Source of the DNA: Pseudomonas sp. JAI120
Lineage (GTDB): Bacteria; Pseudomonadota; Gammaproteobacteria; Pseudomonadales; Pseudomonadaceae
Assembly (NCBI RefSeq): GCF_014207255.1
Contig: NZ_JACHCZ010000001.1
Span: 608,592 to 672,591, forward strand
Length of the DNA stretch: 64,000 nucleotides
Direction: 5' to 3'
The notes below the pieces were generated by a model. It was not told where the DNA came from. It saw nothing but the letters and a program-made list of their open reading frames with translations, and searched no databases. Every line of letters starts with the position of its first letter. Position 1 is the stretch's first letter. A program made the position numbers and the translations under genes. Below are positions 51,568-60,632 of this stretch, one piece after another.

Positions 51568-52617
51568 ATGAACGCTGCACAGACCTCCATTGCCGTCGGC
51601 GTGCTCCTCGCGGTTGTTGCGACATTGGGCTGGGCGTTGAACTTCATCACGCCCTACGTCACCGGCGACTACAGCCTCTATGACTTGATGGCCGTGCGAT
51701 TTCTGATCGCCGGCACATTGGGTGTCATGGGGGTGATCCTATGCCGGGCACAGTTGCACATGCTCGGGCCCGGCCAGCGATGCCTCGCCGCAGCGCTCGG
51801 GGCGTTGGGGTGCCTGGGCTACGGCGTGTGCATCGCCGCAGGCGTGATGTTCGGCGGGCCGGTCATGACCCCGGCGTTTGTCGGCACAGTGCCGGTGTTG
51901 TTGGCCCTGGTGGGTAACGCCAGCACCAGGACCGTGCCGTGGCGCCGACTGGCAGCCCCCTTGTCATGCCTGACGGTGGGCCTCTTGCTGTCGAACATCA
52001 GCAGCGTTCATCAACCTTCATTGGATACAAACGCCTGGTGGGCGGGGCTCTTTTTTTCCCTGAGTGCAGTTGTTCTCTGGTTGTGGTTCAGCGTGATCAA
52101 CCAACGGCAACTGACACACCTTGCGGCGCAGGCAACCGGCCTTTGGACCGCACTGATGATGGTGGGCAGCGGTGTCGCCACCCTGTGCCTGCTGCCGTTC
52201 ATCCATGAGCTTGGCGTGTTCAAGCTGCCGACGCTCGGCTTCGGCCTTTCCCAGGCAGGCCCGCTCTATGCCTGGAGCCTGGTGATCGCGGTGATGTCCA
52301 CCATGGTCGGCGCCTGGGCCTGGAACGCCGCGACCCGACGCCTGCCAATGGTGCTCAGCGGCCAATTGATCGCCCTCGAATCACTCTTCGCCACCCTGCT
52401 CGGCCTGGGGTTCCACGGGCGCTGGCCCACGCTCATGGAAGCCGCGGGCCTGGGCGCGGTGCTGATCGGCGTGGTCATGGCGATTCGGATCATATTGACG
52501 AGCCCTCGGGCGACGGCCTGCCCGCCCCCCAACAGCAGCAACCGACCGACGGAAGAGGAGCCCACCTTGAGTTTCGGCCAGCAATTGGTCAGCCAGACCT
52601 GGGCACGCGCGTTGTAG
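51568..52617 (+). CDS. EamA-family drug/metabolite transporter
   Basis: A 349-residue inner-membrane carrier with ten helices (VGVLLAVVATLGWALNFITP at the N-terminus; LIALESLFATLLGLGFHGRW at the end of the second repeat) and a polar C-terminal tail. ATG 51568 is taken because it lies just before the first helix; frames from 51538 add ten residues. The neighbouring divergent LysR gene is the probable regulator. Confidence 0.85.
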   Translation: MNAAQTSIAVGVLLAVVATLGWALNFITPYVTGDYSLYDLMAVRFLIAGTLGVMGVILCRAQLHMLGPGQRCLAAALGALGCLGYGVCIAAGVMFGGPVMTPAFVGTVPVLLALVGNASTRTVPWRRLAAPLSCLTVGLLLSNISSVHQPSLDTNAWWAGLFFSLSAVVLWLWFSVINQRQLTHLAAQATGLWTALMMVGSGVATLCLLPFIHELGVFKLPTLGFGLSQAGPLYAWSLVIAVMSTMVGAWAWNAATRRLPMVLSGQLIALESLFATLLGLGFHGRWPTLMEAAGLGAVLIGVVMAIRIILTSPRATACPPPNSSNRPTEEEPTLSFGQQLVSQTWARAL

Positions 52618-52672
52618 AAAAGGCGCTTGAAGGAATGGGTCTCGACACAACGTTATGGGTGATTCGACGGAC

Positions 52673-52809
52673 CTGTGGCGAGCGGGCTTGTCCCGCGTTG
52701 GGCTGCGCAGCAGCCCCTAAACCAGGCGCAGCGGAGTGTCTGATGCACCGCATTCGTCTTTATTAGGGGCGCTTCGCACCCCAACGCGGGACAAGCCCGC
52801 TCGCCACAG
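52673..52809. repeat. Paired REP element with 30-bp arms
   Basis: CTGTGGCGAGCGGGCTTGTC at the left end pairs perfectly with the right arm 52780-52809. The middle has CGCAGCAGCCCC and GGGGCGCTTCGCA segments. Between two convergent transport genes. Confidence 0.88.
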
Positions 52810-52827
52810 AGGTAGTGAGGTCTGGGT

Positions 52828-54231
52828 TTACAGGTCAGTGATTTCCTTGTGGCGCGGCACCAGCGTCTTCATCACGCTCCAGGCCACCAGGTACGCCAGC
52901 GCGCAGATCGCGAACATGATCATGTAGCCGGTGTGAATGTCATTGATGGACTTGTAGTAGTCGAACACCCAGCCGCCGATCTTGGTCATCACCACGCCGC
53001 CGATACCGCCGGCCATGCCGCCAATGCCGACCACCGAGGCCACGGTTTTCTGCGGGAACATGTCGGACACGGTGGTGAAGATGTTGCACGACCACGCCTG
53101 GTGCGCCGAGGCACCCACGCCGATCAGCAATACCGGCACCCAGAAGCTGATGTAGCCCAACGGCTGCGCCAGCAACACCACCAACGGGAACAGCGCGATC
53201 ACCAGCATGGCTTTCATGCGGCCGTCATAGGGTGCATCGCCACGGGCCATGAAGTAGCTGGGGAACCAGCCGCCGCCGATGCTGCCGACCATGGTCATGC
53301 TGTACAGCACGGCCAGCGGCATGACGATATCGGCGCCTTTCATGCCGTATTGCGCCGACAGGTAGGTGGGCAGCCAGAACAGGAAGAACCACCACACGCC
53401 GTCGGTCATGAACTTGCCGAAGGCAAACGCCCAGGTCTGCCGGTAGGTGAGCAATTTGAACCACGAGACTTTCTTCGCCGCCGCACCTGCGGGGGCCGCA
53501 GTCAACGGCTGCGCGCTCTGGTCGCTGCGGATATAGGCCAGCTCTTCGGCCGACAGGCGTTTTTGCTGCTCCGGCTTTTCATACACCGCCGCCCACACCG
53601 CCACCCACACAAAGCCCAGCATGCCGATGACCATAAAGGCCGCTTCCCAGCCCCACATCCCGGCGATCAGTGGCACACAGATCGGCGCCAGGATCGCGCC
53701 GACGTTGGCGCCGGAGTTGAAGATCCCGGTGGCCAGCGAGCGTTCTTTCTTGGGGAAATACTCGGCGGTGGCCTTGATCGCAATCGGGAAGTTACCCGCC
53801 TCGCCAATCGCCAGCACCGCACGGGACAGCATGAAGCCGGCGATGGACACCGGGATCACCGCCAGGCCGATCGCACCGCTGAGCGCGGCGATGCCCTCGC
53901 CCATCGGTACCGAGAACGCATGCATGATGGCGCCGGTAGACCAGATCGCAATCGCGATCACGTACGCCGCCTTGGTGCCGATCTTGTCGACGAACCGCCC
54001 GGCAAACAGCATGGAAATCGCATACACAAACTGGAACACCGCCGCGATATTGGCGTAATCGGTGTTGCTCCAGCCAAATTGCGTCGACAACTGCGGCGCG
54101 AGCAGGCTGAGCACCTGACGGTCGAGGTAGTTGACGGTGGTCGCGAAAAACAACATCGCGCAGATGGTCCAGCGATAGCTGCCTACCGCTTGGCCAACGC
54201 GCTGGGCGTTGATGGGCTCGATCAAGTTCAT
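52828..54231 (-). CDS. MFS transporter, hexuronate/galactarate (ACS) type
   Basis: A 467-residue anion:cation symporter with twelve helices. Helix one VNYLDRQVLSLLAPQLSTQF, helices four-five ARAVLAIGEAGNFPIAIKAT-like SRAVLAIGEAGNFPIAIKAT, then WFFLFWLPTYLSAQYGMKG, and HQAWSCNIFTTVSDMFPQKT are typical of ExuT/GudP proteins. ATG 54231 begins MNLIEPINAQ. An inverted repeat at 54260-54281 stands just upstream and is probably a regulator site. Exact sugar acid unknown. Confidence 0.9.
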   Translation of the reverse strand: MNLIEPINAQRVGQAVGSYRWTICAMLFFATTVNYLDRQVLSLLAPQLSTQFGWSNTDYANIAAVFQFVYAISMLFAGRFVDKIGTKAAYVIAIAIWSTGAIMHAFSVPMGEGIAALSGAIGLAVIPVSIAGFMLSRAVLAIGEAGNFPIAIKATAEYFPKKERSLATGIFNSGANVGAILAPICVPLIAGMWGWEAAFMVIGMLGFVWVAVWAAVYEKPEQQKRLSAEELAYIRSDQSAQPLTAAPAGAAAKKVSWFKLLTYRQTWAFAFGKFMTDGVWWFFLFWLPTYLSAQYGMKGADIVMPLAVLYSMTMVGSIGGGWFPSYFMARGDAPYDGRMKAMLVIALFPLVVLLAQPLGYISFWVPVLLIGVGASAHQAWSCNIFTTVSDMFPQKTVASVVGIGGMAGGIGGVVMTKIGGWVFDYYKSINDIHTGYMIMFAICALAYLVAWSVMKTLVPRHKEITDL

Positions 54232-54259
54232 GGCATCACTTTTTATTTTTGTTAGGTAG

Positions 54260-54281
54260 GACATATGTAACGTCATATGTC
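54260..54281. promoter_or_regulatory. Operator-like inverted repeat before the hexuronate-type transporter
   Basis: GACATATG-N6-CATATGTC, a perfect 8-bp inverted repeat ending 29 bases before the gene start at 54231. Its position suits a repressor of the GntR or LacI type; no such gene is adjacent. Confidence 0.5.
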
Positions 54282-54385
54282 GTCGTACAACTGTGGCTTT
54301 TATATCGGGCTACCTACCCGCTGTCAATGTGAAAAGTTACGGCTTTTGCAGGCTATCCGACGGATGTGAAAAGTGTCAGGTGCGG

Positions 54386-54907
54386 CTAGGTTGTAGGACG
54401 ACAAACGCGCATGACCCGGCTCGGCGCTTTGCCGGGCACATCATCGAGTACACCGAACGGCTGCATGCCGACCTTCTCCAGCACGCGGATCGACGCAGCG
54501 TGGTCAGGGCGCACCAGGCCGAACACTTCCGGCAATCCGAGGGTGTCAAACGCCAGCGCCAGGGCATCGCGTGCCAACTCAGTGGCGTAGCCCTGCCCCC
54601 AGGCCTCCACCGCGAAGCGGTAGCCCAGGTTGATGCGCGGTTGCGTGAGGTAGTTGAGCGGCGCAATACCGCCGAAGCCGATGATGCAGTCCGGGGCTTG
54701 CTGATGGGCAATTGCCCACCAGCCATAGCCGTGGGTGGCCCACTGTGCGATCCACTGGTCGAGCAGCCGTTGGGCAGCGGACAGACTGGGCATGGGTCCC
54801 GAGGGATTGAAGAGGTTGGTCTGCGGGTCGCCGAAGATCGCGAACAATCGCTGTACGTCACTCGGGAGTGGCGGACGGTAGATAAGACGCGAGGTGGTAG
54901 CGGGCAT
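54386..54907 (-). CDS. GNAT-family N-acetyltransferase
   Basis: A 173-residue protein of the RimJ/RimL-like branch: SRLIYRPPLPSDVQRLFAIF at the start, WWAIAHQQAPDCIIGFGGIA, acetyl-CoA loop RFAVEAWGQGYATELARDAL (Q-G-x-A/G-x-E motif) and SIRVLEKVGMQPFG. ATG 54907 has AGAGGA nine bases upstream; ATG 54916 overlaps that box. Substrate unknown. Confidence 0.9.
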   Translation of the reverse strand: MPATTSRLIYRPPLPSDVQRLFAIFGDPQTNLFNPSGPMPSLSAAQRLLDQWIAQWATHGYGWWAIAHQQAPDCIIGFGGIAPLNYLTQPRINLGYRFAVEAWGQGYATELARDALALAFDTLGLPEVFGLVRPDHAASIRVLEKVGMQPFGVLDDVPGKAPSRVMRVCRPTT

Positions 54908-54928
54908 CGGGATCATTCCTCTTTAGAA

Positions 54929-54952
54929 CTGTGGCAAGCCCGCTCGCCACAG
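54929..54952. repeat. Half REP element
   Basis: CTGTGGCAAGCCCGCTCGCCACAG, with outer 7-bp arms, is a shortened member of the GCGGGCTTG REP family just upstream of the GNAT gene. Confidence 0.5.
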
Positions 54953-55120
54953 GGTAGGTGCTCCCCTCCCCCGTAAACCCAGGCGATTGCAGGCAAATTG
55001 CGCCCCAAGCAAAAAAACGCAAATAGTGGTGAATTATTTCGTGTCCGCTTGTATCTGAACTGACAGAGCGGTGCCATTGCAACGATGGCACCTCCCCTGT
55101 TCTGTTTTAGAGTGGTCCGC

Positions 55121-56623
55121 ATGAAATTACGTAAGAAAGGCGTCAAGCCCATCGGTTTGAAAGACATCACCATTGTCGACGATGCCAAGATGCGCAAGGC
55201 GATCACCGCCGCCGCACTGGGTAACGCCATGGAATGGTTCGACTTTGGTGTCTACGGGTTTGTCGCCTATGTATTGGGCAAGGTGTTCTTCCCCGACGCT
55301 TCACCCAGCGTACAAATGATAGCGGCACTGGGGACCTTCTCCGTGCCGTTCCTGATTCGTCCCCTGGGCGGCCTGTTCTTCGGCGCGCTGGGCGATAAAT
55401 ACGGACGCCAGAAAGTCCTCGCCGCGACCATTGTGATCATGTCGCTGAGCACCTTCGCCATCGGCCTGATTCCCGGATACGCCTCCATCGGCATCTGGGC
55501 GCCGATCCTGTTGCTGCTGTGCAAGATGGCCCAAGGCTTCTCGGTGGGCGGTGAATACACCGGCGCCTCGATCTTCGTCGCCGAATATGCGCCGGACCGC
55601 AAGCGCGGCTTCCTCGGCAGTTGGCTGGACTTCGGCTCCATCGCCGGTTTCGTGCTCGGTGCCGGCGTCGTGGTGCTGATCTCCAGCGTGCTGGGCGAAG
55701 CCGACTTCGAGGCCTGGGGCTGGCGCCTGCCGTTCTTCCTGGCCCTGCCCCTGGGCATGATCGGCCTCTACCTGCGCCATGCGCTGGAAGAAACCCCGGC
55801 GTTCCAACAGCATGTCGAAAAGCTCGAACAGGGAGACCGCGAAGGCCTGACCCATGGCCCGAAAGTGTCGTTCAAGGAGATCGCCACCAAGCACTGGCGC
55901 AGCCTGCTGACCTGCATCGGGATCGTCGCGGCCACCAACGTGACCTACTACATGCTGCTCACCTACATGCCCAGCTACCTGTCGCATAACCTGCACTACA
56001 AAGAAAACAGCGGCGTACTGATCATCATCGCGATCATGGTCGGCATGTTGTTCGTGCAGCCGTTCATCGGTTTTGTCAGCGACAAGATCGGCCGCAAGCC
56101 CTTCATCATCGCCGGCAGCATCGGCCTGCTGTTCCTGTCCATCCCGGCATTCATGCTGATCACCAGCGGCAAGATCGGCCTGATCTTCGCCGGCTTGCTG
56201 ATCCTGGCCATCGTGCTTAACTTCTTCATCGGCGTCATGGCCTCCACACTGCCGGCGATGTTCCCCACGCACCTGCGCTACAGCGCGTTGGCCAGTGCGT
56301 TCAACGTTTCGGTACTGATCGCCGGTGTCACCCCCACCGTCGTGGCCTGGCTGGTGGAGAGCACCAACGACCTGTACATGCCCGCCTACTACCTGATGGT
56401 GTTTGCGGTGGTCGGCCTGATCACCGGCCTGACCATGAAGGAAACCGCCAACAAACCCCTGCGCGGCGCAGCACCGGCGGCGTCGGATATGGCCGAAGCG
56501 AAGGAATTGCTGCAGGAGCATCACGACAACATCGAGCAGAAAATCGAAGACATCGACGCCGAAATTGCCGAACTGGAAGCCAAGCGCCAGAACCTGGTGC
56601 AGCAGCATCCGCGTATCAATTAA
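55121..56623 (+). CDS. proP: Osmoprotectant/proline transporter ProP-type
   Basis: A 500-residue MFS symporter. Family marks: ALGNAMEWFDFGVYGFVAYV, GALGDKYGRQKVLAATIVIM, AQGFSVGGEYTGASIFVAEY, EETPAFQQHV, and a C-terminal charged coiled coil (LLQEHHDNIEQKIEDIDAEI) as in E. coli ProP, which senses osmolality. It imports proline and betaine with protons. ATG 55121 starts MKLRKKGVKPIGLKDITIVD, the usual Pseudomonas N-terminus. A perfect hairpin at 56635 follows. Confidence 0.92.
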   Translation: MKLRKKGVKPIGLKDITIVDDAKMRKAITAAALGNAMEWFDFGVYGFVAYVLGKVFFPDASPSVQMIAALGTFSVPFLIRPLGGLFFGALGDKYGRQKVLAATIVIMSLSTFAIGLIPGYASIGIWAPILLLLCKMAQGFSVGGEYTGASIFVAEYAPDRKRGFLGSWLDFGSIAGFVLGAGVVVLISSVLGEADFEAWGWRLPFFLALPLGMIGLYLRHALEETPAFQQHVEKLEQGDREGLTHGPKVSFKEIATKHWRSLLTCIGIVAATNVTYYMLLTYMPSYLSHNLHYKENSGVLIIIAIMVGMLFVQPFIGFVSDKIGRKPFIIAGSIGLLFLSIPAFMLITSGKIGLIFAGLLILAIVLNFFIGVMASTLPAMFPTHLRYSALASAFNVSVLIAGVTPTVVAWLVESTNDLYMPAYYLMVFAVVGLITGLTMKETANKPLRGAAPAASDMAEAKELLQEHHDNIEQKIEDIDAEIAELEAKRQNLVQQHPRIN

Positions 56624-56634
56624 GACCTGACCAA

Positions 56635-56658
56635 GCGTGGCGGCAAGGGCCGCCACGC
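56635..56658. terminator. Hairpin after proP
   Basis: GCGTGGCGGC-AAGG-GCCGCCACGC is a perfect 10-bp stem with a 4-base loop, 12 bases after the proP stop. No T-run; it lies just before the GAF gene. Confidence 0.55.
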
Positions 56659-56675
56659 CACTGGAGTGTTCAACC

Positions 56676-57182
56676 ATGCTTCCAAGCTTCACCGCCGCAC
56701 ACGCGTTACTCAGCGCCGACGAACGCGCTGCCATCGCCGAAATCGAAGCCACCACCAGCATCCTGCAATTGGTCACCCGCCTGACGGGCATGCGCTTTGC
56801 TGGCATCGCCAAGTTCACAGACCTGGAATGGATCGTCTGCTCGGTGCACGACACTGCCGACATGGGTATTCACGTCGATGACGTGCTCGACCTGGAAACC
56901 ACCCTGTGCAGCGAGTTCTGTATCAACCCCCAGACCTTGTTCATCCCGCATGTCAGCGACAATGGCCGCTTCGCCTCACGCCCGGTGGTCAAGCAATACG
57001 CCATCGAGAGCTACGCCGGCGCGCCGATCTTCCTGCCTGACGGCCGCCTGTTCGGCGCACTGTGTGCGCTGGATTCCCGGGCAATGCTGTTTGACGACCC
57101 CAACCTGCCGGAAACCCTCAGCCTGTTTGCGCGGCTGATCGGCTGCATCTTCTACGCTAACTTGACGCCCGCGGATCAGTGA
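56676..57182 (+). CDS. GAF-domain protein
   Basis: A 168-residue protein made almost wholly of one GAF domain: [77 protein letters not shown] lies nine bases before ATG 56676. GAF domains bind small ligands or act as redox sensors; Cys residues in the ETTLCSEFC part could be relevant. There is no output domain, so it may act with a partner. Confidence 0.85.
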   Translation: MLPSFTAAHALLSADERAAIAEIEATTSILQLVTRLTGMRFAGIAKFTDLEWIVCSVHDTADMGIHVDDVLDLETTLCSEFCINPQTLFIPHVSDNGRFASRPVVKQYAIESYAGAPIFLPDGRLFGALCALDSRAMLFDDPNLPETLSLFARLIGCIFYANLTPADQ

Positions 57183-57372
57183 CAGGCGCCTTGCCGCGCA
57201 GCGCGGCCATATCGCGCTTGGGCGGCACGCCAAACAACCGGCTGTACTCGCGGCTGAACTGCGACGGGCTTTCATAGCCGACCTTGAACGCCGCGCTGGA
57301 CACGTCCCGGTGCTCGTTCAACATCAAGCGCCGCGCCTCGTTGAGGCGCAGCCACTTCTGATAATGACGCGA
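57157..57372 (-). pseudogene. C-terminal remnant of an AraC-family regulator
   Basis: Only the last helix-turn-helix of an AraC regulator remains: [20 protein letters not shown], then [20 protein letters not shown] and FGVPPKRDM, up to the stop at 57157. Upstream of HYQKW the frame turns into sequence unlike AraC ([14 protein letters not shown]), and the N-terminal domain is missing. The frame overlaps the GAF gene by 26 bases. It joins the opposite-strand hydrolase remnant at about 57370-57405. Confidence 0.8.
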
Positions 57373-57400
57373 GCATGGCGCCTCGCCGCAGACCACCACC

Positions 57401-57661
57401 ATGCCCACGCTGACCAGCAACGTGAAGTTCATGAACTTCTACCCGTTCAACGACATCGAGACGATTTCGCCTCGCCCGCTGTTGCTGATTGCCGGTGCCG
57501 ATGCGCACTCCCGCGAGTTCAGCGAAGACGCCTACAACCGGGCCGCCGAGCCCAAGGAGCTGGTGATCATCCCGAATGCCGGCCACGTGGACCTCTACGA
57601 CCGGGTCAACCTGATCCCCTTCGCCAAGCTCACCAGCTTCTTTAAAAGCAACTTGAAGTAA
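57401..57661 (+). pseudogene. C-terminal remnant of an alpha/beta hydrolase
   Basis: An 86-residue frame encoding the end of a family hydrolase often found divergent from AraC regulators: [20 protein letters not shown], then GADAHSREFSEDAYNRAAEP and NAGHVDLYDRVNLIPFAKLT, including the acid (Asp) and His region (AGHVDL). The part with the nucleophile elbow is missing and no ribosome binding site precedes it, so it cannot be active. Confidence 0.82.
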
Positions 57662-57735
57662 TCTCGATAAATCCTCACGCGCCCCGCTGGGGCATAGGCT
57701 TTGGTTCAACGCTGAACGCCCAGCAGATAGGGCTG

Positions 57736-57872
57736 TTGTGGCGAGCGGGCTTGTCCCGCGTTGGGGTGCGAAGCGCCCCTGATGAAGACGAATGCGGTGT
57801 ATCAGACACTTCTCTGCGCCTGGTTTTGGGGCTGCTACGCAGCCCAACGCGGGGCAAGCCCGCTCGCCACAG
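57736..57872. repeat. Paired REP element
   Basis: Left arm begins TTGTGGCGAGCGGGCTTGTC; right arm ends GCAAGCCCGCTCGCCACAG at 57872, with 30-base arms and one or two mismatches. It occupies most of the 360 bases between the hydrolase remnant and the GGDEF-EAL gene. The remainder to 58022 holds nothing recognised. Confidence 0.85.
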
Positions 57873-58022
57873 GAAGCAGATGCAGGAGTGGAGCGAGTAC
57901 GGCGACAGCGTTCCGGTGAAGCCAAACCCTCGGGGGCGCACGGCGCTGAAGCGCTAATTATTTTGCCCAGACAGCCGATACCCAGGCATATCCCCTACTT
58001 GCAGCGACGTCCTGCGGGAAAT

Positions 58023-60632
58023 ATGCCGAACTCTCTCGCCCCCATTGTGCGCAAGCTCTCCAATCGCACCAGCCTGTCGCTGGCACGTACATCGCTGTTC
58101 AATTTCGTGGCGTTGCTGGCCCTGGTCTTTGCAGCCGCCGCCTACTCCCTGGTGTACCTTGCGCGCGAACTGGACCATTCCGAACAGGAGGAAAGCGCGT
58201 TCTATACCCGCAAAGCCATGCAGTCCCTGGAAAAATCCCTGCGGGTGACCGTCAAGGACTACGCCTTCTGGAGCGATGCCTACAAGCACCTGCACATGAC
58301 AGTGGACAGCGATTGGGCCTACGCGCGCGGCAACGTCGGCGCCACGCTGTATCAGGACTTCGGTTTCCAAGGCCTGTTTGTGGTCGACGACGACAATCGC
58401 ACGGTTTACTCGGTGATCAAGGGCGAGCTGCAAAACATCGAACTCTCGCAGTGGCTCGACCAACCCCTGGCCGAGATTATCGAGCAGGCGCGTGCCGGGG
58501 CTGAAAACGAAACACCGGTCACGGCGTTCATCAATGTACGCGGCAGCCCGGCACTGGTGGCCGCCGCCGCGATCACGCCCGGCACCGATCCCACGGTAGA
58601 GCCCGATGGCCGGCCTGCCTCGGTGTTGATCTTCGTCGACGTCCTCAACAGCGCCAAGCTGAGTGCAATCGGCGCTGACTTCGGCGTGGGCAAGCTGCAT
58701 GTGGCCACGCCCGACGACATCGGCAAGACCCTGGTTTTCCCTCTGGGCGATAACGGCGCGGCCGGCAGCCTGCATTGGGAACCTGCGCGACCCGGCCTGC
58801 GCTTGATGAGCGTAGGCTTGCCGCTGCTGGGGCTGGCCGCGCTGCTGGTGTGCCTGATGACCTGGGTGATTCTGCGCCGCGCCACTGCCGCCGCCCTCGC
58901 CCTGGATGCCAGCCACACCTCACTGCTGGACAGCCAGAACGCCCTGGCCACCAGCGAAGCACGCTTTCGGGATGTGGTGGAGGCAAGTTCCGACTGGGTC
59001 TGGGAAATCGATGCCGATTGGCGTTTTACCTACCTGTCGGAACGCTTCGAAAACGTCACCGGCCTGGCCCGGCAAGCCTGGCTCGGGGCCGCGATGAGCG
59101 ACCTGCTGGACACCGAAGCCGGCCTGCTGTCGCAATGGCTGAGCACCCCGGGTCGGCGCGTGGACGTCAGTGTGCAGTGCCGCTATATCGATGCCCAGGG
59201 ACAGGAGCGCACCACCCGGCTGTCGGCGCGGGAAATGCCCTGCGGCGGGTTTCGCGGCACGGCCACCGACGTGACTGAAGAAGTCGAAGCACGTCGGCGC
59301 ATCGAGTACCTGTCTCAACACGACGCCCTGACCGGGCTGCCCAACCGCACACGCCTGCAGGCGTTCCTGGAAGGCAAACTCAAGGCCCTGCCCAGCGCCG
59401 AGCAGCCGCTGGTGATGCTCAGCCTCGACCTGGACCGCTTCAAGCCGGTCAATGACCTGCTCGGTCACGCCGCCGGTGACCGGGTGCTCAATCAAGTGTC
59501 CGGCCGCCTGGCCGCCTGCGTGCGCCACGGTGACCTGGTGGCCCGTATCGGCGGCGATGAGTTTGTGCTGATCCTCTGCGAAGCCGGTACCCAGGACGAA
59601 GTCGAAAACCTTTGCAGGCGCTTGATCGAGTCCATCGAGCAAGCGTTCAAAATCGACGAACAAGAGGTGTTTATCAGCGCCAGTATCGGCATTGCCATGG
59701 CGCCCACCGATGCCCGCGATGCCACCGAACTGCTGCGCTACGCCGATATCGCGCTGTATGAGGCCAAGGCGGCCGGGCGCAATACCTGGCGCTTTTACTC
59801 CGGGGAAATGAATACGCGGATCATCGAACGGCGGCGCCTGGAGAGCGATCTGCGCTTTGCGATCAAGCACGCTGAACTGCGCCTGCACTTCCAGCCGCGC
59901 TATCGCATCGCCGACGGGCAGATGGTCGGGGCCGAAGCACTGGTGCGCTGGCAGCATCCGGTACGCGGGCTGATCGCCCCGGACACCTTTATTCCGATTG
60001 CCGAAGAATCGGGGTTGATTCTGTCGCTGAGTGACTGGGTACTGGAAACCGCTTGCGCGTGCGCGGCGCAGTGGCCGGACACGCTGTTCGTCTCGGTGAA
60101 CCTGTCACCCACCGAGTTCAAGCGCGGCAATCTGGTGGAGCGCGTGCGCCACGCCCTGGACGCCTCGGGTATCGACGCTGCGCGCCTTGAGGTGGAAATG
60201 ACCGAAAGTGTCATGCTCGAGGACGCCGTCGGTGCGCTTGAGGTGATGCGCACGCTCAAGCAACTGGGCATCCGCATTGCCATGGATGACTTCGGTACCG
60301 GCTATTCGTCCCTCAGCTACCTGCGTGCGTTCCCGTTCGACGGCTTGAAAATCGACCGCAGCTTCCTGACCCGGCTGGAGGAAAGCGAGGATGACAAGGC
60401 GATTATCCAAGCCATTGTCGGCTTGGGCCGTGCCCTTGCCCTGACGGTAACGGCCGAAGGCATTGAAACCGCTGAACACCTGGCCATGCTCAAAAGCGTG
60501 GCGTGTGAGGAAGGCCAAGGCTACTTCCTCAGCCGACCGCTGGATATCGACGCATTCAACAGCTTGCTGGACGACTACTGCGCCGACGTCAGCGGAAAAA
60601 ATGACTCGGGGTCTTGCCAAACTGTTTCTTGA
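58023..60632 (+). CDS. CHASE4-PAS-GGDEF-EAL cyclic-di-GMP protein
   Basis: An 869-residue membrane protein. First helix (SLFNFVALLALVFAAAAYSL), extracytoplasmic CHASE4-type domain (about 55-240: SLRVTVKDYAFWSDAYKHLH, DFGFQGLFVVDDDNRTVYSV), second helix (LMSVGLPLLGLAALLVCLMT), PAS (about 315-425), GGDEF with intact motif RIGGDEFVL near 508, and EAL with GAEALVRW near 636, plus MDDFGTGYSSLSYL. Both enzyme motifs are complete, so it may make or degrade c-di-GMP depending on signal. ATG 58023 follows GGGAA. The last 44 bases overlap the convergent AraC gene. Confidence 0.93.
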   Translation: MPNSLAPIVRKLSNRTSLSLARTSLFNFVALLALVFAAAAYSLVYLARELDHSEQEESAFYTRKAMQSLEKSLRVTVKDYAFWSDAYKHLHMTVDSDWAYARGNVGATLYQDFGFQGLFVVDDDNRTVYSVIKGELQNIELSQWLDQPLAEIIEQARAGAENETPVTAFINVRGSPALVAAAAITPGTDPTVEPDGRPASVLIFVDVLNSAKLSAIGADFGVGKLHVATPDDIGKTLVFPLGDNGAAGSLHWEPARPGLRLMSVGLPLLGLAALLVCLMTWVILRRATAAALALDASHTSLLDSQNALATSEARFRDVVEASSDWVWEIDADWRFTYLSERFENVTGLARQAWLGAAMSDLLDTEAGLLSQWLSTPGRRVDVSVQCRYIDAQGQERTTRLSAREMPCGGFRGTATDVTEEVEARRRIEYLSQHDALTGLPNRTRLQAFLEGKLKALPSAEQPLVMLSLDLDRFKPVNDLLGHAAGDRVLNQVSGRLAACVRHGDLVARIGGDEFVLILCEAGTQDEVENLCRRLIESIEQAFKIDEQEVFISASIGIAMAPTDARDATELLRYADIALYEAKAAGRNTWRFYSGEMNTRIIERRRLESDLRFAIKHAELRLHFQPRYRIADGQMVGAEALVRWQHPVRGLIAPDTFIPIAEESGLILSLSDWVLETACACAAQWPDTLFVSVNLSPTEFKRGNLVERVRHALDASGIDAARLEVEMTESVMLEDAVGALEVMRTLKQLGIRIAMDDFGTGYSSLSYLRAFPFDGLKIDRSFLTRLEESEDDKAIIQAIVGLGRALALTVTAEGIETAEHLAMLKSVACEEGQGYFLSRPLDIDAFNSLLDDYCADVSGKNDSGSCQTVS

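Noticed and set aside
52849..54255. A 468-residue frame antisense to the hexuronate-type transporter
   Set aside because: His/Arg-rich shadow of a conserved membrane protein gene, without motifs or ribosome binding site.
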